Assembly: GCF_022809125.1 (NCBI RefSeq)
Contig: NZ_JALGBI010000002.1
Span: 381,685-445,684 of the forward strand
From: Variovorax terrae
GTDB lineage: Bacteria; Pseudomonadota; Gammaproteobacteria; Burkholderiales; Burkholderiaceae_C
Length of the DNA stretch: 64,000 nucleotides
Reading direction: 5' to 3'
Under the pieces are notes generated by a model. The model was not told where the DNA came from, did not search any database, and saw only the letters and a list, made by a program, of their open reading frames with translations. Positions 31,096 through 39,387 of the stretch are shown in pieces (the stretch's first letter is position 1; each line of letters opens with the position of its first letter). A program made the translations under genes and the position numbers.

Positions 31096-31778
31096 TGGAT
31101 AGCGCCATGGCAAAGATTCCCTCACTCAATATCGACTTCGCTGGATTGCGCGAACGTGCGCAATCCCAGTTTCGCGGCCTGAACCCGAATGACCCTTCTT
31201 CTTGGCCAGCCCTCCCGCGCTATGCGCTGTGTGTGGCCGCAACCCTGCTGGTGATCACCGTATTGTGGTTCGTGTGGTTGAGCGGATCCGATTCCGAACT
31301 GGATGCCGAGCGCACCAAGGAGGTTCAACTGCGCGAAGACTACAAAAAGAAGCTGGCGCAGGCCGTCAATCTGGATGCTCTGAAGAAGCAGCGGGAGCAG
31401 GTGCAGCAGTATGTGACGCAGCTGGAGAAGCAGCTTCCCAGCAAGGCGGAGATGGATGCCCTGCTGTCGGACATCAACCAGGCCGGACTGGGGCGTAGCC
31501 TGCAGTTCGAGCTGTTCCGTCCGGGCCAGGTCAGCGTGAAGGAATACTACGCCGAGCTGCCGATCGCCGTGCGGGTGACGGGCCGGTATCACGATATCGG
31601 CTCATTCGCTTCGGATGTGGCCAACCTGTCACGCATCGTGACCCTCAACAACCTTGCCATCGTGCCGGCGCGTGACGGAAGCTTGACCATGGACGCGACG
31701 GCCAAGACCTTCCGCTATCTGGATACGGATGAGGTCGCCGCGCAACGCAAGGCCGCACCTGCAGGAGCCAAGAAATGA
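31095..31778 (+). CDS. pilO: Type IV pilus assembly protein PilO
   Basis: Inner-membrane partner of PilN, 227 residues: a cytoplasmic N-terminal part, one membrane helix (YALCVAATLLVITVLWFVWL, about residues 36-56), a coiled coil and a periplasmic domain with the family segment LPIAVRVTGRYHDIGSFASD. The ATG at 31095 overlaps the pilN stop; an internal ATG at 31107 is possible. Its stop overlaps pilP by four bases. It links the cytoplasmic motor to the PilQ secretin through PilP. Confidence 0.94.
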   Translation: MDSAMAKIPSLNIDFAGLRERAQSQFRGLNPNDPSSWPALPRYALCVAATLLVITVLWFVWLSGSDSELDAERTKEVQLREDYKKKLAQAVNLDALKKQREQVQQYVTQLEKQLPSKAEMDALLSDINQAGLGRSLQFELFRPGQVSVKEYYAELPIAVRVTGRYHDIGSFASDVANLSRIVTLNNLAIVPARDGSLTMDATAKTFRYLDTDEVAAQRKAAPAGAKK

Positions 31779-32326
31779 TGCCGGCGCGCCTGATATCAGT
31801 TTGCTTGCTGGGACTGTGGGGGGTGATGCTCGCAGGCTGCAGTGGCTCGGGCCAGGAGGAATTGCAGCAATGGATGACTGAGCAACGCAACCAGACCCGG
31901 CCCAAGATACCCCCGATTTCCGAGCCGAAGCAGTTCACGCCTCAGGCTTACACGCAGGAAGGGGTTGCTGATCCATTCAGCAATCAGAAGCTGACGCAGG
32001 CACTCAAACGGGACTCCACCCAGGCGACGGCGAATGCGGCATTGATTACTCCGGAGTTGGCTCGCCGCAAGGAGGCGCTGGAGGCCTTCCCCCTGGATGC
32101 GATATCGATGGTGGGGAGTCTGGTGAAAACAGGGCAACCAGTGGCGCTGGTCAAGGTCGACAACCTTTTGTACCAGGTGCGCACCGGCAACTATCTGGGA
32201 CAGAACTACGGGCGAATCACCAAAGTCAGTGAGACGGAGGTTGCTTTGCGTGAAATCGTGCAGGACGCCGCGGGTGAGTGGATCGAGCGTACAGCCACGT
32301 TGCAGCTGCAAGAAGGGTCAAAATGA
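31775..32326 (+). CDS. pilP: Type IV pilus assembly lipoprotein PilP
   Basis: Inner-membrane lipoprotein that joins PilNO to the PilQ secretin, 183 residues. The signal peptide ends in lipobox LAGC with the lipidated Cys at residue 22, then an unstructured linker and the conserved C-terminal beta domain (PLDAISMVGSL, DNLLYQVRTGNYLGQNYGRI). It starts at ATGATG overlapping the pilO stop, and its TGA overlaps the pilQ start. Confidence 0.95.
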   Translation: MMPARLISVCLLGLWGVMLAGCSGSGQEELQQWMTEQRNQTRPKIPPISEPKQFTPQAYTQEGVADPFSNQKLTQALKRDSTQATANAALITPELARRKEALEAFPLDAISMVGSLVKTGQPVALVKVDNLLYQVRTGNYLGQNYGRITKVSETEVALREIVQDAAGEWIERTATLQLQEGSK

Positions 32327-34455
32327 ACAAACAGAATTGGACGACAGGACATATGCTGCGACGGCTGACCTTGGGGTTCGCGGTGGCTGTGGCATCGCTG
32401 TCGGTGCATGCACAAAACACCATCGAATCGGTCACCAGTTCCATCCAGGGGGGGGCAGAAGTCGTCCGGATCGACTTGGCGCAGCCGCTGGCGGCTGTGC
32501 CGGCGGGCTTTGCCATCCAGACACCGGCCCGGATTGCGCTCGACTTTCCGGGCGTGGCCAATGGCCTGGGGCGCTCTGCCGTCGAGGTCAACCAAGGTAA
32601 TTTGAAGACGGTCAATGTCGTGCAGGCCGGAGATCGTACGCGTGTCGTGCTGAACCTGAAGCAGGCGACGACCTATCGGGCCCAGGTCCAGGGCAAGTCG
32701 CTGTTGGTTATGTTGGATGCTACGTCGGTGGCGGCCCCAACGGCGTCCGTGGCCCCAGCCTTCGCCGAGAACCGCAACCGGGATACCCTGCCGATCAGGG
32801 ATCTCGATTTCCGTCGGGGGACCGACAGCACCGGCCGGGTCATCGTCGATCTGGCCAATAACCAGGTGGGGGTGGACATCCGCCAGCAAGGGCAGACGCT
32901 GGTTGTCGAATTCATGAAATCCACGCTGCCCGAGGGCTTGAGGCGGCGTCTCGATGTGTCGGATTTCGGCACGCCGGTTCAGACGGTGACCACCTTTCAG
33001 AATGGCGATCGGGTGCGCATGGTGATCGAGCCCAAGGGGGCGTGGGAGCATAGCGCCTATCAGAGCGACAACCAGTTCGTCGTAGAGGTGCGGCCGCAGA
33101 AGGTCGATCCCTCGAAACTGACCCAGGGCCCGGGCTACAGCGGTGAAAAGCTGTCATTGAATTTCCAGAACATCGAGGTCCGCTCGCTGCTGCAGGTGAT
33201 TGCCGATTTCACCAACTTCAATATCGTGACGTCCGACTCCGTGAGCGGCGCCGTGACGCTGAGGTTGAAGGATGTGCCCTGGGACCAGGCGCTGGACATC
33301 ATCTTGCGCGCCAAGGGGCTGGGCATGCGCAAGACCGGCAATGTGTTGTGGATTGCCCCCAAGGATGAAATCGCCGCCAAGGAAAAGCTGGAGCTTGAGG
33401 CGCAAGTCGCCATTCAAGGGCTGGAGCCCTTGCGGACGCAGAGTTTCCAATTGAATTACACCCGAGCGGCTGATGTTGCCGTGCAGCTTCGAGGGACTGG
33501 GGCTGCGGCTGGCGGAGCCAGCAGCCGTATCCTCACTAGCCGTGGCAGCGTGATTGCGGAGTCGAGAACCAACCAGTTGTTCGTGACGGACATTGCATCC
33601 AACCTCGACCAGATCCAGCAATTGATTTCCAAGCTGGACATTGCGGTTCGCCAGGTGCTGATCGAAGCACGTATCGTGGAGGCGTCCGATACGTTCGGCA
33701 AATCACTGGGGGTCAAACTCGGCGGCACGGACCAGCGCGCTCAAAATGGTGGTGACGGCGGCTATCGGCTGGCGGGAAACAACCGCGTCGCATTCGGTAC
33801 GAGCTATAGCAATGTGGTGGCCAGCAGTGGCGCCGGTGGCTCGGTGGATACCACGAGCAATTTTGTGAACCTGCCGGCCGTGGGCCAGAATGGCTACAGC
33901 CCGGCGACGTTTGCTGTGTCCATCTTCAATTCGGCCGCCAATCGCTTCCTCAATCTGGAAATCTCCGCACTCGAGGCTGATGGCAAAGGCAAAGTGGTTT
34001 CGAGCCCTCGTGTGGTAACCGCAGATCAGACCAAGGCCTTGATCGAGCAAGGTACTGAGTTGCCCTACCAGGTCGCCACGTCGAGCGGCGCAACATCGAT
34101 CGCGTTCCGCAAGGCCAATCTGAAGCTCGAAGTGACTCCCCAGATCACGCCCGAAGGCAACATCATCCTGGATCTGGATGTCAACAAGGACAGCGTCGGG
34201 CAGTCGACGGCGGCGGGCTTTGCCATCAACACCAAGCACATCAAGACCCAGGTCCTTGTAGAGAACGGTGGAACTGTCGTGATCGGCGGCATTTTCGAGC
34301 TCAACGAGACCGAAAACGAAACACGTGTTCCGATCCTGGGTGATCTGCCCGCGGTTGGAAACTTGTTCAAGAGTAAGTCACGTACGGCGAACAAGCAGGA
34401 AATGCTGGTGTTCATTACCCCCAAGATGATTGCTGACCGCGCGGCCGCGCGTTGA
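32323..34455 (+). CDS. pilQ: Type IV pilus secretin PilQ
   Basis: Outer-membrane multimeric channel through which the pilus passes, 710 residues. A signal peptide (residues 1-30, ending SVHAQ) is followed by two AMIN domains (about 35-120 and 150-250), N0/N1 domains (KLSLNFQNIEVRSLLQVIADF near 285) and the C-terminal secretin domain with the signature VVIGGIFELNETENETRVPILGD-type block near 650. The start at 32323 overlaps the pilP stop and fits the signal peptide. It completes the pilMNOPQ operon. Confidence 0.96.
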   Translation: MNKQNWTTGHMLRRLTLGFAVAVASLSVHAQNTIESVTSSIQGGAEVVRIDLAQPLAAVPAGFAIQTPARIALDFPGVANGLGRSAVEVNQGNLKTVNVVQAGDRTRVVLNLKQATTYRAQVQGKSLLVMLDATSVAAPTASVAPAFAENRNRDTLPIRDLDFRRGTDSTGRVIVDLANNQVGVDIRQQGQTLVVEFMKSTLPEGLRRRLDVSDFGTPVQTVTTFQNGDRVRMVIEPKGAWEHSAYQSDNQFVVEVRPQKVDPSKLTQGPGYSGEKLSLNFQNIEVRSLLQVIADFTNFNIVTSDSVSGAVTLRLKDVPWDQALDIILRAKGLGMRKTGNVLWIAPKDEIAAKEKLELEAQVAIQGLEPLRTQSFQLNYTRAADVAVQLRGTGAAAGGASSRILTSRGSVIAESRTNQLFVTDIASNLDQIQQLISKLDIAVRQVLIEARIVEASDTFGKSLGVKLGGTDQRAQNGGDGGYRLAGNNRVAFGTSYSNVVASSGAGGSVDTTSNFVNLPAVGQNGYSPATFAVSIFNSAANRFLNLEISALEADGKGKVVSSPRVVTADQTKALIEQGTELPYQVATSSGATSIAFRKANLKLEVTPQITPEGNIILDLDVNKDSVGQSTAAGFAINTKHIKTQVLVENGGTVVIGGIFELNETENETRVPILGDLPAVGNLFKSKSRTANKQEMLVFITPKMIADRAAAR

Positions 34456-34488
34456 GAAAATCGAATTCAATAGATATAGAGGGAACCC

Positions 34489-36426
34489 ATGAAGTTTTTG
34501 CGACATCTACTGGTACTTGTGCTGACCGTATTGCTGGTCGCCTGCGGTGGGGGCGGGGGAAGTCCGGGGACGACCAACAGTGGATCCACAAGCACAACTA
34601 CAACTACAACTACAACCACACCTACCACCACCACGACCGTCGCTGCTCCTACAATCGCTGTGGCTCTTGTCGATGGTAGCGATGTTGCTCTTCCTTCCAG
34701 TGCAATTGGGTCGTCCTCTTTTGTTCGGGTTACTTTGAAAAACTCAAGCGGCGCAGTCGTCGTTGGTAAACTCGTCACGTTTGTAACTGACCCGACCATT
34801 GCGACGCTTTCGCAGCAGACGGCGCTGACTGACAGCAATGGTGTTGCTCGCGTAAAGATTTCGCCAGTTAACGTGACGGCTGCAGCTGCGGGCTCTGTTT
34901 CTGCTGCGGCAACGGTGGACTCTGTTGTTCTGAGCACCAGTATCGATTTCCAGACATCTGCAGCGAATGTGATTCTCAGCCAGTTCGCTGCCAGCGTTGT
35001 CAATATCACGGCTTTGCAATCGTCTGCTGTCACGGTTAAGGCGCTTGTTAATGGCAATGCAGCGGCTTCGGGGCAGGTTGCTGTCGCGTTCTCTGCATCC
35101 TGTGGTTCGTTTAGTCCAACATCTGCATCCACAAATAGTAGCGGCATCGTCTCGACCGTCTATCAATCTACCAGTGCGTGCAGCGGTAACGTGACCCTTA
35201 CTGCGCAAGCTGCAGGATCGACTTCGGTCAACACTGTAGTCAATGTGGCTGCTGCTCAGGCTTCCAATATCTTGTTTGATTCCATTGATCAGAACCTGAC
35301 CACCATCTTTACGTCGCGAGCTCCAAGTGGCATTAAACAAGCAACCTTGAAATTTAAGGTTGTTGACGCTTCCAATGCTGGCATGGCATCTCAGAATGTC
35401 CTATTTGACCTGTCGACCACGGCGATCAATGCGGGAGTGACATTCTCTGACGGGACAAGCGCTACGCAGACGGTGCCAACCGATGCGAGCGGCATTGCAA
35501 GCGTCACCATTGTGTCTGGCGCGTTGCCAACGCCGGTTGTCGTCACGGGCAAACTCCAAAGCGCCCCTACACGTGTTGCTTCATCGTTGATACTCTCTGT
35601 CACATCGGGTGTGCCGACGCAAGATGCTGCATCTTTATCTGCGTCGAAGCTGAGTATCGAGGGCTTCAATTACGATGGCGAAACTTCCGACATAACATTC
35701 CGGATCGCAGATCGTCAGGGCAACCCTGTCCCCGCCGGTACGGCTGTTACTTTCGTTGCATCCCACGGATTGGTGGGGGGTACTTGTAATCTAAACGCAA
35801 ACTCGGCGTGCACTGTGATCTATACCAGCCAGGGGACTCGACCAGTGAATGGGCGGGTGGCGATTTTGGCCTACTTGGATGGAGAAGAAAGCTTTGTCGA
35901 TATAGACGGGAACAACATCTTCTCCGCCGGTGACACGTTTACTGATGTTGGTACGGCCTATCGAGACGACAATGAAGACGGGGTCCGGCAATCGACCGAA
36001 CAGCTCTACCCTGGCGGTATGGTTGGCACTAGCGCGTGTAGTAGTTCAGACCTGAGCGTGCCTTTTGTTGCGAATACCTGTGATGGTATCTGGAGTAGCT
36101 CTATTCGCGTTCGGAAGCAGTTGGTGATCGCGTTAGCGACGAGCCATGCGGCTATCTCGCAGATCTCTAGGACGAATCAGCGTCTGATCGTGTCGGTAGC
36201 GGATGATCATGGAAATGGAATGCCGACTGGAACGGCCGTTTCAGCCGCTGTCACCACCGTTGGTTCTGCCTGCTCAGTCATTTCGACAAACCCCGGAACT
36301 GTGATGAATTCTTCCGGAGCCAGCAGTCATACGATCACGCTCAATGGTGATGCAACCTGCAGTTCGGCGACCATCGCAGTTACCGTGACTACGCCGAAAA
36401 GCTTTGCCACGATCACAGCCTTCTGA
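34489..36426 (+). CDS. Lipoprotein with repeated bacterial Ig-like (Big-1/invasin type) domains, between pilQ and aroK
   Basis: A 645-residue predicted surface or periplasmic lipoprotein. The signal peptide ends LLVAC with the lipidated Cys at residue 19, then a Gly run and a Thr-rich spacer (residues 33-50), then about five Ig-like modules, each showing the Big-1 pattern (V..G.PV.F....G..........T...G.A......). Four pairs of cysteines, roughly one per module, suggest disulfides formed after export. A segment near residues 470-500 (DIDGNNIFSAGDTF, YRDDNEDGVRQ) looks like calcium-binding loops. GC content and codon choice are visibly lower than in the neighbours. It starts 33 bases after pilQ, and its end meets or overlaps aroK. 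Function unknown; a type IV pilus-associated or adhesion role is inferred from position only. Confidence 0.85.
   Translation: MKFLRHLLVLVLTVLLVACGGGGGSPGTTNSGSTSTTTTTTTTTPTTTTTVAAPTIAVALVDGSDVALPSSAIGSSSFVRVTLKNSSGAVVVGKLVTFVTDPTIATLSQQTALTDSNGVARVKISPVNVTAAAAGSVSAAATVDSVVLSTSIDFQTSAANVILSQFAASVVNITALQSSAVTVKALVNGNAAASGQVAVAFSASCGSFSPTSASTNSSGIVSTVYQSTSACSGNVTLTAQAAGSTSVNTVVNVAAAQASNILFDSIDQNLTTIFTSRAPSGIKQATLKFKVVDASNAGMASQNVLFDLSTTAINAGVTFSDGTSATQTVPTDASGIASVTIVSGALPTPVVVTGKLQSAPTRVASSLILSVTSGVPTQDAASLSASKLSIEGFNYDGETSDITFRIADRQGNPVPAGTAVTFVASHGLVGGTCNLNANSACTVIYTSQGTRPVNGRVAILAYLDGEESFVDIDGNNIFSAGDTFTDVGTAYRDDNEDGVRQSTEQLYPGGMVGTSACSSSDLSVPFVANTCDGIWSSSIRVRKQLVIALATSHAAISQISRTNQRLIVSVADDHGNGMPTGTAVSAAVTTVGSACSVISTNPGTVMNSSGASSHTITLNGDATCSSATIAVTVTTPKSFATITAF
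34594..34635. repeat. Hexanucleotide-type simple repeat in the Thr-rich spacer
   Basis: Three perfect CAACTA units (34595-34612) followed by degenerate CAACCA/CCACCA units encode a poly-threonine linker after the lipidated cysteine. Because the unit is a multiple of three, copy changes would alter linker length without shifting frame. Confidence 0.7.
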
Positions 36427-36958
36427 TGAGGAAGTGATCGCGCTCATCGGCCTCCCCGGCTCCGGCAAATCCACCGTCGGGCGGCAGTTCGCCCGGCGGC
36501 TGGGGCTTCCGTTTCTTGACTCCGACCATGTGATCGAGCAGCGCCTGGGCTGCTCGATCCGCGAGTTCTTCGAACGCGAGGGCGAAGCCGCATTTCGCGA
36601 CGTCGAGGAGTCGGTCATCGACGAGCTGTCGCAGCAGCACGAGGGCGTGCTGTCCACCGGCGGCGGCGTCGTGCTGCGGCCGGCCAACCGCGTGCATCTG
36701 CGCGAGCGCGGCAAGGTGGTGTACCTGCGTTCCTCGCCCGAAGAGGTGTTTCGCCGCCTGCGGCATGACCAGAGCCGGCCGCTGCTGCAGGTGGCCGATC
36801 CGCTGGGCCGGCTGCGCGACCTCTATGCCGAGCGCGATCCGCTGTACCGCGAGACCGCGCATTTCCTGCTTGAAACCGGCCGTCCCTCGGTGGCCACGCT
36901 GGTCAACATGATCGTCATGCAGCTGGAGCTGGCCGGTGTTCTGCCGCCCAAACCCTGA
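36404..36958 (+). CDS. aroK: Shikimate kinase
   Basis: Phosphorylates shikimate in aromatic amino acid synthesis; cytoplasmic. The P-loop GLPGSGKST, the shikimate-binding DSDHVIE (D and R positions), LSTGGGVVLR and the lid segment LRHDQSRPLL are all present. The start is unsure. TTG at 36404 (184 residues) overlaps the upstream Ig-domain gene by 23 bases, and GTG at 36434 (174 residues) follows its stop but has GAGGAA touching the start codon. The ATG at 36425 is out of frame. Relatives normally begin 6-8 residues before the P-loop glycine, which fits GTG or slightly earlier, suggesting the upstream gene has encroached on this start. It is followed by aroB after 67 bases. Confidence 0.93.
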   Translation: MPRSQPSDEEVIALIGLPGSGKSTVGRQFARRLGLPFLDSDHVIEQRLGCSIREFFEREGEAAFRDVEESVIDELSQQHEGVLSTGGGVVLRPANRVHLRERGKVVYLRSSPEEVFRRLRHDQSRPLLQVADPLGRLRDLYAERDPLYRETAHFLLETGRPSVATLVNMIVMQLELAGVLPPKP

Positions 36959-37025
36959 GCAGGGTCGAGTGAGCGAATAGCCGACGGGCGGCGGCGCGGC
37001 GCGCCAAGCTCTAAACTCGAGGGCT

Positions 37026-38138
37026 ATGCCTGCCTCCGACCTCACCCCTTCCTCCACCGCGCAGCAAGTCGCCATCGATCTCGGCGACCGCAGCTACCCG
37101 ATCGTCATTGGCCCCTCCCTGCTGGGCGACGCCGCCACCTATGCCGCGCTGCCGCGCTCGGCCTCGGCGCTGGTCGTGACCAACAGTACCGTGGCGCCGC
37201 TGTACGCCCGCGCGCTGCGGGCCACCCTGGAGGCGCGCCACGCCGCGGTGCATACCGTGATCCTGCCCGATGGCGAAGAGCACAAGGGCTGGCAGACGTT
37301 GAACCTGATTTTCGATGCGCTGCTGCAGCACGGCTGCGATCGCAAGACCGTGCTCTATGCCCTGGGCGGCGGCGTGGTGGGTGACATGACCGGCTTTGCC
37401 GCCGCGAGCTACATGCGCGGCGTGCCCTTCGTGCAGGTGCCCACCACCTTGCTGGCGCAGGTCGATTCGTCGGTGGGCGGCAAGACGGCCATCAACCACC
37501 CGTTGGGCAAGAACATGATCGGGGCGTTCTACCAGCCGCTGCTCGTGGTGTGCGACCTTGACACGCTCAAGACGCTGCCGGCGCGCGAGCTGAGCGCCGG
37601 GCTGGCCGAGATCATCAAGTACGGCCCGATCGCCGACATGGCTTTCCTCGACTGGATCGAGGCCAATCTCGAGGCGCTGCTTGCGCGCGAGCCCGCGGCG
37701 CTGGCGCACGCGGTGCGCCGCAGCTGCGAGATCAAGGCCGCGGTGGTGGGCCAGGACGAGCGCGAAGCGGGCCTGCGCGCCATCCTGAACTTTGGCCACA
37801 CGTTCGGCCACGCCATCGAGTCGGGCCTGGGCTATGGCGAGTGGCTGCATGGCGAGGCCGTGGGCTGCGGCATGGTGATGGCCGCGCAGCTGTCGCAGCG
37901 GCTCGGGCTGGTGGACAGCGCCTTCGTGCAGCGGCTGACCAGCCTGATCGGCCGCGCCGGCCTGCCCACTGTGGCGCCGCGGCTCGGCGCCGAGCGCTAT
38001 CTGGCGCTGATGCGCGTGGACAAGAAGGCCGAGGCCGGCGAGATCAAGTTCGTGGTGATCGAGCAGCCCGGCCGCGCCGCCGTGCGTGGCGCGCCCGACG
38101 CGCTGGTGCGCGAGGTGATCGACGCCTGCTGTGCCTGA
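37026..38138 (+). CDS. aroB: 3-dehydroquinate synthase
   Basis: Converts DAHP to 3-dehydroquinate in the shikimate pathway, using NAD+ and a divalent metal; cytoplasmic. It has 370 residues: the NAD-binding [19 protein letters not shown] near residue 116, [21 protein letters not shown] near 138, and metal ligands in LAEIIKYG (Glu), [10 protein letters not shown] (His) and HGEAV (His). The aroK-aroB pair downstream of pilMNOPQ is the usual proteobacterial order, here with an extra gene between pilQ and aroK. Confidence 0.97.
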   Translation: MPASDLTPSSTAQQVAIDLGDRSYPIVIGPSLLGDAATYAALPRSASALVVTNSTVAPLYARALRATLEARHAAVHTVILPDGEEHKGWQTLNLIFDALLQHGCDRKTVLYALGGGVVGDMTGFAAASYMRGVPFVQVPTTLLAQVDSSVGGKTAINHPLGKNMIGAFYQPLLVVCDLDTLKTLPARELSAGLAEIIKYGPIADMAFLDWIEANLEALLAREPAALAHAVRRSCEIKAAVVGQDEREAGLRAILNFGHTFGHAIESGLGYGEWLHGEAVGCGMVMAAQLSQRLGLVDSAFVQRLTSLIGRAGLPTVAPRLGAERYLALMRVDKKAEAGEIKFVVIEQPGRAAVRGAPDALVREVIDACCA

Positions 38139-38140
38139 TG

Positions 38141-38183
38141 TGCTATTGAATTCATAGCAAGCAATGACCGCTGTACCTGGACC
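38141..38183. repeat. Palindromic element family A between aroB and dgt
   Basis: TGCTATTGAATTCATAGCA (38141-38159) followed by AGCAATGACCGCTGTACCTG and GACC. The start codon of dgt (38164) lies within it, so the element provides the first residues of the protein. This is the clearest copy in this orientation. Confidence 0.75.
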
Positions 38184-39372
38184 TTCGGCTGATTTGATGG
38201 AAAAATCCCCGTGGGATGCGCCGGTTCCGCTGGCCGTCTATGCGAGCCATGCCGCGGGCTCGCGCGGGCGGCGCCATCCCGAGCCCGCGGCGCCCACGCG
38301 CACCGAGTTCCAGCGCGACCGCGACCGCATCGTGCACTCCACGGCCTTCCGGCGCCTGGTCTACAAGACGCAGGTGTTCCTCAACCATGAGGGCGACCTG
38401 TTCCGCACGCGGCTCACGCATTCGCTGGAGGTGGCGCAGCTGGGCCGTTCGATCGCGCGCGCCCTGCGGCTCAACGAAGACCTGGTGGAGGCGATCGCGC
38501 TGGCGCACGACCTCGGCCACACGCCGTTCGGCCACGCCGGGCAGGATGCGCTCAACGACTGCATGCGCGCGCATGGCGGCTTCGAGCACAACCTGCAAAG
38601 CCTGCGGGTGGTCGATGCGCTCGAGGAGCGCTACCCGCAGTACGACGGCCTGAACCTCACTTTCGAGACGCGCGAGGGCATCCTCAAGCACTGCGCGCGC
38701 GCCAATGCCGAGAAACTTGAAGCGGCCGAGCCCGGCGGCGTGGGGCTGCGCTTTCTCGACCGCACCCAGCCCAGCCTGGAAGCGCAGCTGTGCAACCTGG
38801 CCGACGAGATCGCCTACAACGCGCACGACATCGACGACGGCGTGCGCTCGGGCCTGATCACGCTGGAGCAGCTCGAAGCGGTGCCGCTGTTCGACGCCTA
38901 CCGCCGCGAGACGCTTTCCGAGTACCCCGGGCTGCGCGGCCGCCGCGTGCTCTACGAGGCCATCCGCCGCATGCTCAGCGCGCAGGTGTACGACGTGGTC
39001 GACGCCACGCGCGCCGCACTCGAGGCGGCGCGCCCCGGCAGCGCCGATGAGGCACGCCAAACCGGCCCGCTGCTGCAGTTTGGAGATGAAATGCGGCTGA
39101 GGTCCGCGTCCCTCAAACGTTTCTTGCTACAAAATTTATACCGCCATCCTCAGGTCATGCAGACCACGGGGCAGGCCAAGCTGGTGGTGCGCGAGCTGTT
39201 CGAGGCCTACCTGGCCGAGCCGCAGCAGATGCAGGCCGGCTTTGCCGAGCGCACCCGGCATGCCAATGCGGATGCTGCGGCCCGCGCGGTGGCCGACTAC
39301 ATCGCCGGCATGACTGATCGCTTCGCGGCCCGCGAGCACGAGCGGCTCACCGGCCGCTGGCTGCTGGCCTGA
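38164..39372 (+). CDS. dgt: Deoxyguanosinetriphosphate triphosphohydrolase-like protein (dGTPase)
   Basis: HD-domain phosphohydrolase that removes triphosphate from dGTP or other dNTPs; cytoplasmic. The 402 residues include HSTAFRRLVYKTQVF near 58, the first metal His in RTRLTHSLEV, HD in ALAHDLGHTPFGHAG near 118 and GFEHN near 140. The first residues (MTAVPGP) derive from the palindromic repeat at 38141-38183; an internal ATG at 38197 (MEKSPW) is a plausible native start. The segment LKRFLLQNLYRHPQV fits the family but its codons also resemble the repeat. Confidence 0.93.
   Translation: MTAVPGPSADLMEKSPWDAPVPLAVYASHAAGSRGRRHPEPAAPTRTEFQRDRDRIVHSTAFRRLVYKTQVFLNHEGDLFRTRLTHSLEVAQLGRSIARALRLNEDLVEAIALAHDLGHTPFGHAGQDALNDCMRAHGGFEHNLQSLRVVDALEERYPQYDGLNLTFETREGILKHCARANAEKLEAAEPGGVGLRFLDRTQPSLEAQLCNLADEIAYNAHDIDDGVRSGLITLEQLEAVPLFDAYRRETLSEYPGLRGRRVLYEAIRRMLSAQVYDVVDATRAALEAARPGSADEARQTGPLLQFGDEMRLRSASLKRFLLQNLYRHPQVMQTTGQAKLVVRELFEAYLAEPQQMQAGFAERTRHANADAAARAVADYIAGMTDRFAAREHERLTGRWLLA
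39100..39140. repeat. Possible degenerate palindromic element family A inside dgt
   Basis: AGGTCCGCGTCCCTCAAACG, TTTC and TTGCTACAAAATTTATA resemble the family A element, and TTGCTACA-AAAT encodes LLQN as at the end of the hydrolase gene at 16131. However, the encoded residues fit the dGTPase family, so the resemblance may be chance. Confidence 0.3.
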
Positions 39373-39387
39373 GCGGCTTCCTTGTCC

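Noticed and set aside
34441..34488. Family A palindrome before the Ig-domain gene (GAATTCAATAG)
   Set aside because: Only one short arm resembles the element; the flanking GGTCC and second arm are absent.
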